Origin: an uncultured Collinsella sp.
GTDB lineage: Bacteria; Actinomycetota; Coriobacteriia; Coriobacteriales; Coriobacteriaceae
Assembly: GCA_902464485.1 (NCBI GenBank)
Contig: CABQJJ010000018.1
Location: 1 to 27,242 of the forward strand
Reading direction: 5' to 3'
DNA: 27,242 bases
The notes beneath the pieces were generated by a model that made no database searches, was not told the origin of the DNA, and was given only the letters and a program-made list of their open reading frames with translations. The position numbers and the translations under genes were made by a program. Shown here one piece after another: positions 7,047-15,798 of this stretch (its first letter is position 1; every line of letters begins with the position of its first letter).

Positions 7047-7248
7047 GGGAGCCTACCCAGGACGGGTCGCGTCGCCGCATGGGGAAAGGTGCGGCGGCAA
7101 CGAGGCGTGAACGTTAACACGCACAAGATAACCCCCCGCCGACAGTAATGAATCAATAAACTGTAATCGCCGAGATATCGATTTTTCGACGACTCCTAAG
7201 AAATGCTTCGGTAGACTAAAGTAAGAGTTCCACAATCTCGTTTTTTTG

Positions 7249-7277
7249 TTGCCTTACGCATCGAGGAATGCAAGAAT
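7249..7277 (+). promoter_or_regulatory. Candidate pilus operon promoter
   Basis: TTGCCT (7249-7254), 17 bases, AAGAAT (7272-7277; four of six consensus positions). The start would be near 7284, giving a leader of about 37 nt that is mostly the AACTGTAA hairpin. The 250 bp upstream are AT-richer than the neighbouring genes. Confidence 0.35.
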
Positions 7278-7282
7278 TTACA

Positions 7283-7310
7283 AACTGTAATTAACAGCCG
7301 TCTTACAGTT
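7283..7310 (+). promoter_or_regulatory. AACTGTAA inverted repeat before the adhesin
   Basis: The perfect eight-base arms AACTGTAA (7283-7290) and TTACAGTT (7303-7310) have a 12-base loop and end right at the adhesin's GGGGGAG ribosome site. A third AACTGTAA lies at 7159-7166. It is either a dimeric operator or a leader hairpin that controls access to the ribosome site. Confidence 0.45.
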
Positions 7311-7320
7311 GGGGGAGAAC

Positions 7321-10300
7321 ATGCGGGCGAAACGAGCTGTCGCGATAGCGCTGACCGGACTCATGCTGTTTGAAGCATCGCCGGTGCCCCAGATCTCCCA
7401 GGCGCTGACCATCCAGAACGCCGCCGCTGTCCGCCAGCTGATGAGCACCCTCACCGCTTCGACCGCGTATGCCGATACCTCCGAAAACGCGGGGGGGGGG
7501 ACGCTCCAGGTAGACACCGCTGCAAGCACCGAGGCCAGCGGAGCCGATGCCGCGGATTCGTCCGCCGCGACCGGCTCCGGTGCCTCAGCGGATAGCGTCT
7601 CCAACGCCGATGTCACCGCGGATGCCGACGCCCCCGCAACCACGAGCGACGCCGCGACCGCCGATGCCCCCGCTCCCGCGGACGCCATCACGGCAACCAA
7701 CCAGCCCACCGCTCAGCCCGCCGCCCAAACCGCCACGGACGCCGCCGTCGAAGACGCCGCCCAGGACCTGGCGCAGCTCGCCGGCCGCGACTTCCAAGGC
7801 CAGGTCACCAAAACCATCAACGGCAAGACCTATATCCTGATTGGCAACGAGCAGCAGCTGCGCGCGATAGGCTCGGGCAAGAAGGTCACACGTCCGGTCT
7901 GGGAGATCACGCAGGGGTACCGGAAGACGGGCTTGATTAAAGGCGGCTGGGTCGATGTCGAGGGCTCCAAAACCGAGATTTACGCGGGTGACGCGGACCT
8001 TTCCGCGACCTCCAAATTGGACGAGGGCTCGAGCGAGAAATCGGATGAGCTGGGTGTCAGCCTTGCGGGTCACACTCGCAAACGCTACGTGACCCTTGAC
8101 GACTATGGCAACGAGGTCAAGGCCGACGGCAACGCGACAAGCTCGACGCTGACCTACGCCGCCGACGCCAACTACATAATCTTCCGAAACATCGACGTGG
8201 GCTCCGACGCGGCCAGCGGCACCTCATCCAACGCGACCTGGACCCCGCTCATGTTCAGTGGCACCATGCTCGGCGCGGCGACCACCACCGACGCCGCTAA
8301 GACCGCCGGCGCGCTCTGGTCCACCATTAACGCCGACGGCATCTCCACCAACGACACTGCCCAGCGTCCCGTCATCTCCAATGTAAACGTCACTCAGACT
8401 GGCAAGCTCGATGTCTCCAGCCACACGGGCATCGGATTCTTCGGCACCGTTTCGCACAAGCTCAGCGAAACCAATCCGTTTACCGGGTCCGCTACACCCG
8501 CATACGTGAACAACATCAAGCTTCGGGACGTCTCTGTTACTAACGAATCCACCAAGGTCAAGGTCGATCAGACGCTCATCAGCTCACTCCTCGGCGTACT
8601 CGGCACCGTGGTGGGCGGCCTCGTCAGCACCCTGTTGAAGATTCTTACACTCGGCAAGGTTGACCTCAGTGGCCTTATTGAGTCCCTGTTGAACGTTCGC
8701 GCCGCCGATCCCTCTTCGCTCGCCACGGGTGCCTTCGCCGGGCGCATCGTGGGTGAGGTCACGGTCGACAAATGCGAGGTCGAGGGCGCGAGCGTGTCGA
8801 GTGCGGCGGACATGACGGGCGGCTTCGCAGGCTACGTTAAGGGAGAGGTCAAGTACGATATCCTCTCCGATGCGCTGGGCGACATCGTCAAGCTCCTGAC
8901 AAACATCCTGAACCTCATCCCTGGCCTAGGCCTGGGCGACCTCATCACCCTGCTGCTCAACAACAACATCATCAAGGCGAGCCAGCTGCTCCCCGTGGCC
9001 TACTACAACCCCACGATCTCGAAATCGGGCGTCGTAAACTTCGCCAGCGGCACCGTCCTGGGCTCCGCTGGCAAGAACTACGCTGGCGGCTTCGCGGGCG
9101 TGCAGGCCGGTACCATCGTCACCGACGCCTATATACAGAGTGACGTCGCCTACACCGTGCGCGCCAAGGCATACGCCGGCGGCTTTGCGGGCGTCATCCG
9201 CGACGACGTGATGGAGGGCGCGCTCTCCGATTTGGGCGTAGACCTGCCAAGCCTCGCGAGGCTTGCCATTCCGCAGAGCATCGTCGCGACCTCCTCGCTC
9301 ACTGCGGACGTCACGGTCGAGGGTGGCTCGTATGCCGGCGGCTTTGCGGGCGCCATGGCTGGCAGCCACGCGGTGAACGATAGCCTTACGGGTGCGGTCA
9401 ACGTCACGGCCTCGGGCATTCAGGACGGCACGGCCGACATGCTCGCCTACGCGGGCGGCTTCACTGGTGCGGCGACGCTCGGCTGGGCGATGGACCTCGG
9501 CGCGGGTGACTACAAGAACACGAATCTGCTGAATGGTGTGGGCGGCCTGCTGAAGGGCCTGCTCGGCTCGGAGGATCAGAGCAAGGCATCGACCCTGCTT
9601 TCCCTTGCGGGCCTGAATGAGTCCGAGATCCTCGGCGCGCAGATGGCCGGCACCTTCATGGTGTCCTCGGCCAATGACTATGCCGGCGGCATGGTGGGGC
9701 GCGGCACAGGCCCGGTCATCGCGAGCTCCGATACGGCGCACGTGGGCGGCCTCGCGTTCTACAAGCAGGGCAAGCTCGACGCCACTGCGGTCGCCAGCCG
9801 TACCACCTCGCTCACCGGTCTTGACTCCGTCACGGCCAAGGGCAGCTACGCCGGCGGCATCGCGGGCATGCTTGTCCCCGGTGCCGTGGCGGCGCTGCTG
9901 AACGACACCCTCGGCTTGGGTGCGATTGGCCAGAAGCTCGGCGACGGCCAGTTCAAGATGTTCGAGGTCTCGAACGTGACGGTTGCGGGCGCCACGGACG
10001 GTGCGACCGTCTCCGTGGACGGGTGCTACGCTGGCGGCGCCATCGGCTGCGCGACTGGCGGCGACGTGGACGCCACGACCCTCACCGGCGTGAAGCGGGT
10101 CGAGGCCAAGGGCGAGGCCGGCGGCTTCATCGGCTTTTCCGGCCCGAGCGACGCGGCCGACGTGGGCGGCCTCGACGTCCTCGGCCTCATCAAGGTCTCG
10201 GGCCTGCTCTCGGTGGCCAAGTATTCGGCGGTCGGGGTGACCGACAGTTCCGTTGCGGGCGTCACAGCCGGCATGACGGTGGCAGCGACCGGCGTGAACG

Positions 10301-13300
10301 CCGCGGGTGAGACGAACGTCTACGCGGCGGGCGGCTTCTTCGGACGCGCGAACAGCACCAAGTCGGCGAACGTTCACGCCACGGCCGTAAAGGCAGTCAC
10401 TGCTGACGCCTCAACTTCGGACGGTGCGGCGGGCGGATTCGTAGGCGTCTCGACTACGGGTGGCCTTGCGGATGCGGTGAACGGTGAGGGCGAGGACTCG
10501 GGAGTCCTCAAGAACCTTCTCGAGGGTGGTCTCATCTCCGTCGACGGTCTCGTGGGCGCCGTTCCCTACTTGCTGCCTAACTACCAGAACGCCACGGTGA
10601 CGTTCGTGAACGGCGGTAGCGTTGAAGCAGATATCGCCGGAGGTTTCGCGGGAGACTTCCAGGGCGGTAAGGTCAATATCTACACCGACGATGACCTCAA
10701 GGACGCAACGGGTGCGTACGCCCGTGCGAAGACCGCGGCCGAGCAGTCCCCCTGGGGCGTCATCAACATCGACCACGTGACAGGCGGCGCGTACGCTGGC
10801 GGCTGGGGTGGTCGCGTGACCTCGGGTGCGCTCGCGAGCGCGGGCAAGGGCGGAATCAGCCTGCTCGGCAAACTCGGCACAGTGGATATCGCCCAGCTGC
10901 TCGACGTGGTCGAGGGGTACGTGCCCCTCATCAACCGCTCCGGCGTGCTGTCGAACGCGGACACGGTGGCCGCGGATGCCTCGGGCGCCAGGCCGAGCGA
11001 TGCCGCCAACCCTGGCCTCGTCGTCTCTGCCTCGCGCCTCGATGACACGGCCTCCCAGTCCGGCACGGCCGGCGGCTATATCGGCTATGGCTCCGGCGTG
11101 CAGGTGAGCCACTCCAACGTGACGCAACTGCGCCATACCGCGGTGACCGAGCCGAAGGATCTCGAGGGCACGGACGGCAGCAGCTACTTCGGTAATAAGA
11201 GCTCCTACGCCGTCACCGCCCCGCGCTACGCCGGCGGATACATCGGCCACATGGACGTGGGCTCTGCGGCCTCCGTGGGCGACGGCCTGTCGTTGCTGGG
11301 AACGAGCCTGCGGCTCACCGACGTGCTCGGCGTGGTGCGTGCCGTGGTCTCCACCATCGAGCACTCCGACGTGACGGGCGGCACGGGCGGTTTCGCCGTG
11401 CGCGCGAGCTCCGGTGCCACGGGCTCCGAGATCGGCGACGCGGGCGGTTTCGCGGGCCTTGTCTCCGGCGGGCACATCCAGGATTCAAACTCCTACAACT
11501 TCTCCTACGTGATCGGCCAGATTTCGGCGGGCGGCTATGCCGGGCAGATCGAGCCGGGCGACGTGGCGCGCGTGCTGGGCGAGCTGAACACCGGTAAGGA
11601 CAACGAGTCCGCACTGGCCAAGCTGCTGCACGGCCTGGTGAGCACCAACGGCGCCCTCGCGTCGCTCGTGCAGGACTTCGTGCCCACGGTTCGCAACTCC
11701 GAGACCACGTCCAGCCCCTGCGGCGGCGCCGTGCGCGCGCAGGCCGCCAGCACCGAGAGCGTGCAGCGCGGCATGGCAGGCGGCTACGTGGGGCATAACC
11801 TCGGCGGTCACATCTGGGGCACCAGCAACGCGCCGTGGACGAGCGCCGCGTCGTGGGAGTCCGAGAAGGACGGCAGCAACCACTACACCGGCACCCGGCG
11901 CGACGCCATGGCCGAGCGCATCCGCAGCGTCTACGGCGCCGAGATGGCCGGTGGTTTCACGGGCTATATGGAGCCTGGCGACACTGCCAAGACGGGGAGC
12001 GTCAGCCTGCTCTTCGGCCTGGTGAAGGCCAACAATATCCTGGGCGCTCTGCAGGTGGCCTATCCCACCGAGGAGAACGCGCAGGTCACGGGCCCCGTGC
12101 GCGGCATCAGCCTCGAGACGTGGAATAGCTGGTCTCAGCACGTTGCCTCTAAGGGCTACTATGGCGGCGATTTCTACGGCAAGACGTTCACCACCGAGGA
12201 TGAGCTCGCGGCCTTCCTCGCTGATTACGTCTATGGTACTAATGTGGTTGCTGGGCGCGCTGCATACGAGAACAAGGCGAACACCATGCACGGCGGTGTG
12301 GCCGGCGGCTACGTGGGCCTCATGCGCGGTGGCACCGTCACCAACGGCCGGGCCTTCGACACCAAGACCGTGCGCGCCATGCGCGCGGCGGGTGGATTTG
12401 CCGGCCGCATGGAGACGGGCGGTGCCGTGGAGCTGGGCGGCGTGAAGGTGCTCGGACTGAACCTCAACCTCGGCCAGCTGCTCAACGTGGCCCAGGTGCT
12501 CGTTCCGGTGGTGAAGAGCTCCAGCGTGCAGGGCTTCCGCACGGGTATGGCCGTCAAGGCTACGGGAACCGATTTCAAGCACGAGACCGGCTTTGCCGGC
12601 GGCTACGTGGGCTACGCCTCTGGCGCGCAGCTGTGGGGCGATGCCACGTTCTCCGATGCCGACAAGGATGCCAACCGCTGGTCCATCGGCGCCACGCATG
12701 GCGGCTACACCGCTACGGGCGACAACGTCACCAACCTGCGCAAGGTCTCGGGCGCTAACTGCGTGGGCGGCTACGCGGGCCTCATGACGGCCGCGGGCGT
12801 GGCGGACGTGAACACGAATGCGTCTTCGGGTCTGCTGCAGAAGATCCTGGACAGCATCATCTCCACGCCGAACGACCTCGCGCAGGTGCTGAACGCCACG
12901 GTCTCCACCGTGCGCGGTGCGAGTGTCTCCGCCGTGACGGCGGGGGATGGCGCGACCGAGGCCCAGCAGAACGCCGCAGCCTGGGGTTTCACAGTCGACG
13001 GCTCCTATAAGGAAGGCAACGCCACCAAGTACGCCCGCGCGGCGGGCGGCTTCGCGGGATCGATGAAGGCCGTGGTCGCGGGCACGAAGGACCGGGACGA
13101 GGGCGCAACGGACGCCGTTACCAACACACTGCAGGTCATCGGCCTGCGCGGCGTGGAGGGCGGCCAGTACGCGGGCGGATTCTTCGGCCAGGCGGACATC
13201 GAGAGCGTGGCCTCCGTGGCGGGCGGCGACGGCGATGCCAACGGCGACCAGTCCACGAGCCTGCTGCTCAAGCTGCTGAAGGCTGGCAACATCTCCGCGC

Positions 13301-15600
13301 TCGACGCCTTCCGCACCTACGTGTACCACGCGAACGTGGCGGGCGTGGCAGACGGCTTCCAGGTCCGCGCGCACGATGCCAGCAAGCAAGGCATGCTCGA
13401 TTCCACGCGCTTCACAGGCGTGGCCGGTGGCTTCGGCGGCGCGCTCATCAACGGCAGCGTGAAGAACGCGACCGCCGCCAACCTGTCCTCCGTGGAGGGC
13501 GTCAACTACACGGGCGGCTTCATCGGGCATCTGGGCAAGGGTGGCACGGTGGACGCGGACAAGGTCGGCGTCCTGTCGAACCTCAACCTCCTCGGCGCCA
13601 CCGCGGGCGTGCTCGACATCTGGGGCTCCCACGTCGAGAACTCCAGCGTGACGGGCATCGCCGACGGCTACACGGTGACGTCGACGCATCGGGGCGCTGA
13701 CTACGGCCGCGGCACCGAGGCCGCGAGCGGTCGCGAGGCCGCGGGCGGTTTCGCGGGCTACGCCGACCTGGCGCGCGTGAAGGACTGCACAGTCACCAAC
13801 CTCAAGAAGGTCGCGAGCGGTGAGGTCGCCGGCGGCTTCGTGGGCGAGACCAAGCGCGCATACCTGGTGGATGCGCAGGTTAGCTCCGTGCTGGTGGACG
13901 GTCTGCTGGTGATCGTGAACGCGCTGCTGAAGCTACTCTACGCGAATCAGCTCCAGAACCTGGGCGTCATCGACATAGGCAAGTGGTTCCCCGGCGTGAG
14001 CAAGGTCTTCGACCTCAAGGTGCTCGCCGAGGGCGAGACGCTCTACGTGAACCTCTTCGGCCTGAAGGTCGGCGTGGCGCTGTCCCGCGCGGATACCGAG
14101 AACAAGCAGCAGACTGACGTGGCGATCATCACCATCGGCGACTCCACCATCAAGCTGCCGTGTACGGAAAAAGGCGGCGTGGACACCAAGGGCGATCGCG
14201 CCAACATAGACGCGCAGCTCATCAAGGGCAACCGCACGCGTGTGGAGAACTCCTCGGTCACGGGTATCGCGGTGGGCTATGACGTCTTCGGCGGCGGCGC
14301 GAGCCAGGCTGAGAACGGCGACGGGCTTGACGGCCTTACCACGGGCTACGCGGGCGGTTTCGCCGGCCTGAACGACGAAGGCGTACTCGCGAACGACCAC
14401 ATGGTGCTCGCCGACGTGATCCGCGGCACGAGCGGCCTGGTGGACCCCTTCGCCAACACCAAGCTCAAGAGCGTGTGGGACTTCAACTCCATGAGCGACA
14501 TCGTGGGCGAGAAGGACGGCAACTACAACTCGTACAAGATCTACCGCTCCAGGAACGAGAGCCTGGCCGATGCATTCACGTCGAACAGCAAGAATGGGGC
14601 GGCGAGCGCCACCTTCGCCAAGCGCGATGGCAACGCCGATGGCACCGGCATGGATGCCTTCACGGTGAGCCTGTTGAAGCCGGTGGACGCGAGCGGCAAG
14701 GCCTCCGTCAACACCTACGATGGCACCGTGCCCACGAGCGAGGCGTCCGGTGACGCGGACACCGCTTGGCTCGGCATCAAGGACGCCGTGCGCCAGAATG
14801 CGGACGGTAGCCAGAGGCAGGAGCTCAAGGCCTATGAATCCGCCGCCAAGGCCGTGCTGATGCGGGACACCCCGGTGTCCGACAACGCCGGCGGCATCAC
14901 GCCCGAGCCGGGCGAGGGGCAGGATCCGTGCGACACCTACGTGAAGCTCACGCTGCAAAAGGTGTGGGATGACCAAGGCAACAAGGCCGGCCTGCGGCCT
15001 GCGAGCATCAAGCTGACCGTGGTTGCGTCGTACAAGGACGCTGCCGGGAATGTCGTGACGCCCGCGATCACGCTGAAGGATGGGTCGACCTGGACGAACC
15101 CGCACGAGGTGGAGCTGACCGGTAAGGACGCATCCAACTGGTCCGACACCTGGCGCACGGTGATCGAGGGGCTGCCGGTGGCGGTGAAGGACGCTGACGG
15201 CACCACACATTACCTGAACTATGCCGTGCAAGGTGAGGCCGTGAATGATGGCGCCGCCGCGCAGCCTGGCGTGCGGTTCGGCAAGGTCGAGGGCGGCAAC
15301 ACCGCGTACGTGCCGCCCGAGCAGGCCGGCTACAGCTCCGCGGTGGGCTCCGAGGCCAACACTCTCACGATCACCGTCACCAACACCCATCGCGATGCCC
15401 TGCCCGACACGGGCGGCCGCGGCATCTGGCTGTTCCTGATGATCGGTGCGGCGCTGGGCTGCGCCGGAGCCTACGAGGCGTGGCGTCGTCGGCGCGCGGG
15501 ACAGCTCGCCGTGGCGGGCGCCCCGACTGCGGGCGCTACGGTTACCGCGCTGCAGCCGCGGCCGGTCGGGGGCCACTTCCGTGACGGGGGTGCGCGATGA
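7321..15600 (+). CDS. Giant sortase-anchored pilus tip adhesin
   Basis: A 2759-residue surface protein, probably the pilus tip. ATG 7321 follows GGGGGAG. A short N-terminal hydrophobic export segment (AVAIALTGLMLF) comes first, then an Ala/Thr/Asp-rich linker (about 40-145), then TINGKTYILIGNEQQLRAIG. The bulk (about 450-2400) is a repeat domain with about 30 motifs of the form (A)GG(F/Y)xG (AGGFAG, AGGYVG, AGGFIG), alternating with hydrophobic LLxLLxxxx segments and SxVxG turns; this resembles GLUG-type beta repeats. A Cna_B-like domain begins near 2537 (KLTLQKVWDDQGN), followed by the sorting motif LPDTG at 2694-2698, a membrane helix and RRRR. About 30 further residues after the basic stop make the tail unusually long. 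First gene of the pilin-sortase operon. The tip role is inferred from size and order. Confidence 0.88.
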   Translation: MRAKRAVAIALTGLMLFEASPVPQISQALTIQNAAAVRQLMSTLTASTAYADTSENAGGGTLQVDTAASTEASGADAADSSAATGSGASADSVSNADVTADADAPATTSDAATADAPAPADAITATNQPTAQPAAQTATDAAVEDAAQDLAQLAGRDFQGQVTKTINGKTYILIGNEQQLRAIGSGKKVTRPVWEITQGYRKTGLIKGGWVDVEGSKTEIYAGDADLSATSKLDEGSSEKSDELGVSLAGHTRKRYVTLDDYGNEVKADGNATSSTLTYAADANYIIFRNIDVGSDAASGTSSNATWTPLMFSGTMLGAATTTDAAKTAGALWSTINADGISTNDTAQRPVISNVNVTQTGKLDVSSHTGIGFFGTVSHKLSETNPFTGSATPAYVNNIKLRDVSVTNESTKVKVDQTLISSLLGVLGTVVGGLVSTLLKILTLGKVDLSGLIESLLNVRAADPSSLATGAFAGRIVGEVTVDKCEVEGASVSSAADMTGGFAGYVKGEVKYDILSDALGDIVKLLTNILNLIPGLGLGDLITLLLNNNIIKASQLLPVAYYNPTISKSGVVNFASGTVLGSAGKNYAGGFAGVQAGTIVTDAYIQSDVAYTVRAKAYAGGFAGVIRDDVMEGALSDLGVDLPSLARLAIPQSIVATSSLTADVTVEGGSYAGGFAGAMAGSHAVNDSLTGAVNVTASGIQDGTADMLAYAGGFTGAATLGWAMDLGAGDYKNTNLLNGVGGLLKGLLGSEDQSKASTLLSLAGLNESEILGAQMAGTFMVSSANDYAGGMVGRGTGPVIASSDTAHVGGLAFYKQGKLDATAVASRTTSLTGLDSVTAKGSYAGGIAGMLVPGAVAALLNDTLGLGAIGQKLGDGQFKMFEVSNVTVAGATDGATVSVDGCYAGGAIGCATGGDVDATTLTGVKRVEAKGEAGGFIGFSGPSDAADVGGLDVLGLIKVSGLLSVAKYSAVGVTDSSVAGVTAGMTVAATGVNAAGETNVYAAGGFFGRANSTKSANVHATAVKAVTADASTSDGAAGGFVGVSTTGGLADAVNGEGEDSGVLKNLLEGGLISVDGLVGAVPYLLPNYQNATVTFVNGGSVEADIAGGFAGDFQGGKVNIYTDDDLKDATGAYARAKTAAEQSPWGVINIDHVTGGAYAGGWGGRVTSGALASAGKGGISLLGKLGTVDIAQLLDVVEGYVPLINRSGVLSNADTVAADASGARPSDAANPGLVVSASRLDDTASQSGTAGGYIGYGSGVQVSHSNVTQLRHTAVTEPKDLEGTDGSSYFGNKSSYAVTAPRYAGGYIGHMDVGSAASVGDGLSLLGTSLRLTDVLGVVRAVVSTIEHSDVTGGTGGFAVRASSGATGSEIGDAGGFAGLVSGGHIQDSNSYNFSYVIGQISAGGYAGQIEPGDVARVLGELNTGKDNESALAKLLHGLVSTNGALASLVQDFVPTVRNSETTSSPCGGAVRAQAASTESVQRGMAGGYVGHNLGGHIWGTSNAPWTSAASWESEKDGSNHYTGTRRDAMAERIRSVYGAEMAGGFTGYMEPGDTAKTGSVSLLFGLVKANNILGALQVAYPTEENAQVTGPVRGISLETWNSWSQHVASKGYYGGDFYGKTFTTEDELAAFLADYVYGTNVVAGRAAYENKANTMHGGVAGGYVGLMRGGTVTNGRAFDTKTVRAMRAAGGFAGRMETGGAVELGGVKVLGLNLNLGQLLNVAQVLVPVVKSSSVQGFRTGMAVKATGTDFKHETGFAGGYVGYASGAQLWGDATFSDADKDANRWSIGATHGGYTATGDNVTNLRKVSGANCVGGYAGLMTAAGVADVNTNASSGLLQKILDSIISTPNDLAQVLNATVSTVRGASVSAVTAGDGATEAQQNAAAWGFTVDGSYKEGNATKYARAAGGFAGSMKAVVAGTKDRDEGATDAVTNTLQVIGLRGVEGGQYAGGFFGQADIESVASVAGGDGDANGDQSTSLLLKLLKAGNISALDAFRTYVYHANVAGVADGFQVRAHDASKQGMLDSTRFTGVAGGFGGALINGSVKNATAANLSSVEGVNYTGGFIGHLGKGGTVDADKVGVLSNLNLLGATAGVLDIWGSHVENSSVTGIADGYTVTSTHRGADYGRGTEAASGREAAGGFAGYADLARVKDCTVTNLKKVASGEVAGGFVGETKRAYLVDAQVSSVLVDGLLVIVNALLKLLYANQLQNLGVIDIGKWFPGVSKVFDLKVLAEGETLYVNLFGLKVGVALSRADTENKQQTDVAIITIGDSTIKLPCTEKGGVDTKGDRANIDAQLIKGNRTRVENSSVTGIAVGYDVFGGGASQAENGDGLDGLTTGYAGGFAGLNDEGVLANDHMVLADVIRGTSGLVDPFANTKLKSVWDFNSMSDIVGEKDGNYNSYKIYRSRNESLADAFTSNSKNGAASATFAKRDGNADGTGMDAFTVSLLKPVDASGKASVNTYDGTVPTSEASGDADTAWLGIKDAVRQNADGSQRQELKAYESAAKAVLMRDTPVSDNAGGITPEPGEGQDPCDTYVKLTLQKVWDDQGNKAGLRPASIKLTVVASYKDAAGNVVTPAITLKDGSTWTNPHEVELTGKDASNWSDTWRTVIEGLPVAVKDADGTTHYLNYAVQGEAVNDGAAAQPGVRFGKVEGGNTAYVPPEQAGYSSAVGSEANTLTITVTNTHRDALPDTGGRGIWLFLMIGAALGCAGAYEAWRRRRAGQLAVAGAPTAGATVTALQPRPVGGHFRDGGAR
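7491..7500 (+). repeat. G10 homopolymer in the adhesin gene
   Basis: Ten consecutive G at codons 57-60, just after the export signal. The present count keeps the frame. One extra G would reach a stop at 7593-7595; one fewer would reach a stop by 7838-7840. Such tracts change length by replication slippage, so this is a likely on/off contingency switch. Confidence 0.8.
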
Positions 15601-15758
15601 ACGATTCGACGAGCGGGCTGCCGCGCACGGGCGTGCGCGGCAGGGGGAGGGCGCTTCGCGCGACCTCCGGGGGTTCCTCTCGACAGAGGGGCGCCACGCG
15701 CGGGATAGGCGAACGGGAAACAACGCGGGTCGGGAACACCGGCTCCGCGAGGATATAG
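15597..15758 (+). CDS. Possible 53-residue ORF overlapping the adhesin stop
   Basis: Starts in an ATGA overlap with the adhesin stop, the arrangement of translational coupling, and reads MNDSTSGLPRTGVRGRGR, then an Arg/Gly/Ser-rich tail. It holds an LPRTG string, but no signal peptide or membrane span, so it is not a usual sortase substrate. The LPRTG codons are part of the strong hairpin at 15618-15643, which may be the real selected feature. It could also be the remnant of a frameshifted gene end. Confidence 0.25.
   Translation: MNDSTSGLPRTGVRGRGRALRATSGGSSRQRGATRGIGERETTRVGNTGSARI
15618..15643 (+). promoter_or_regulatory. GC-rich hairpin between adhesin and pilin
   Basis: A perfect 11-pair stem, CTGCCGCGCAC/GTGCGCGGCAG, with loop GGGC and no T-run. 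In a pilus operon it could pause or partly stop transcription, or protect the downstream pilin mRNA, so that tip and shaft subunits are made in different amounts. Confidence 0.6.
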
Positions 15759-15798
15759 CTATGTGATCAATAAGGGAGATAGCGAGAAAGGAAGAAAG

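Noticed and set aside
6857..7156. Overlapping minus-strand ORFs of 75 and 84 codons in the pre-pilus gap
   Set aside because: They are frame shadows with Arg/Pro-rich translations; only the 46-codon frame at 6906-7046 looks at all protein-like and is listed at low confidence.
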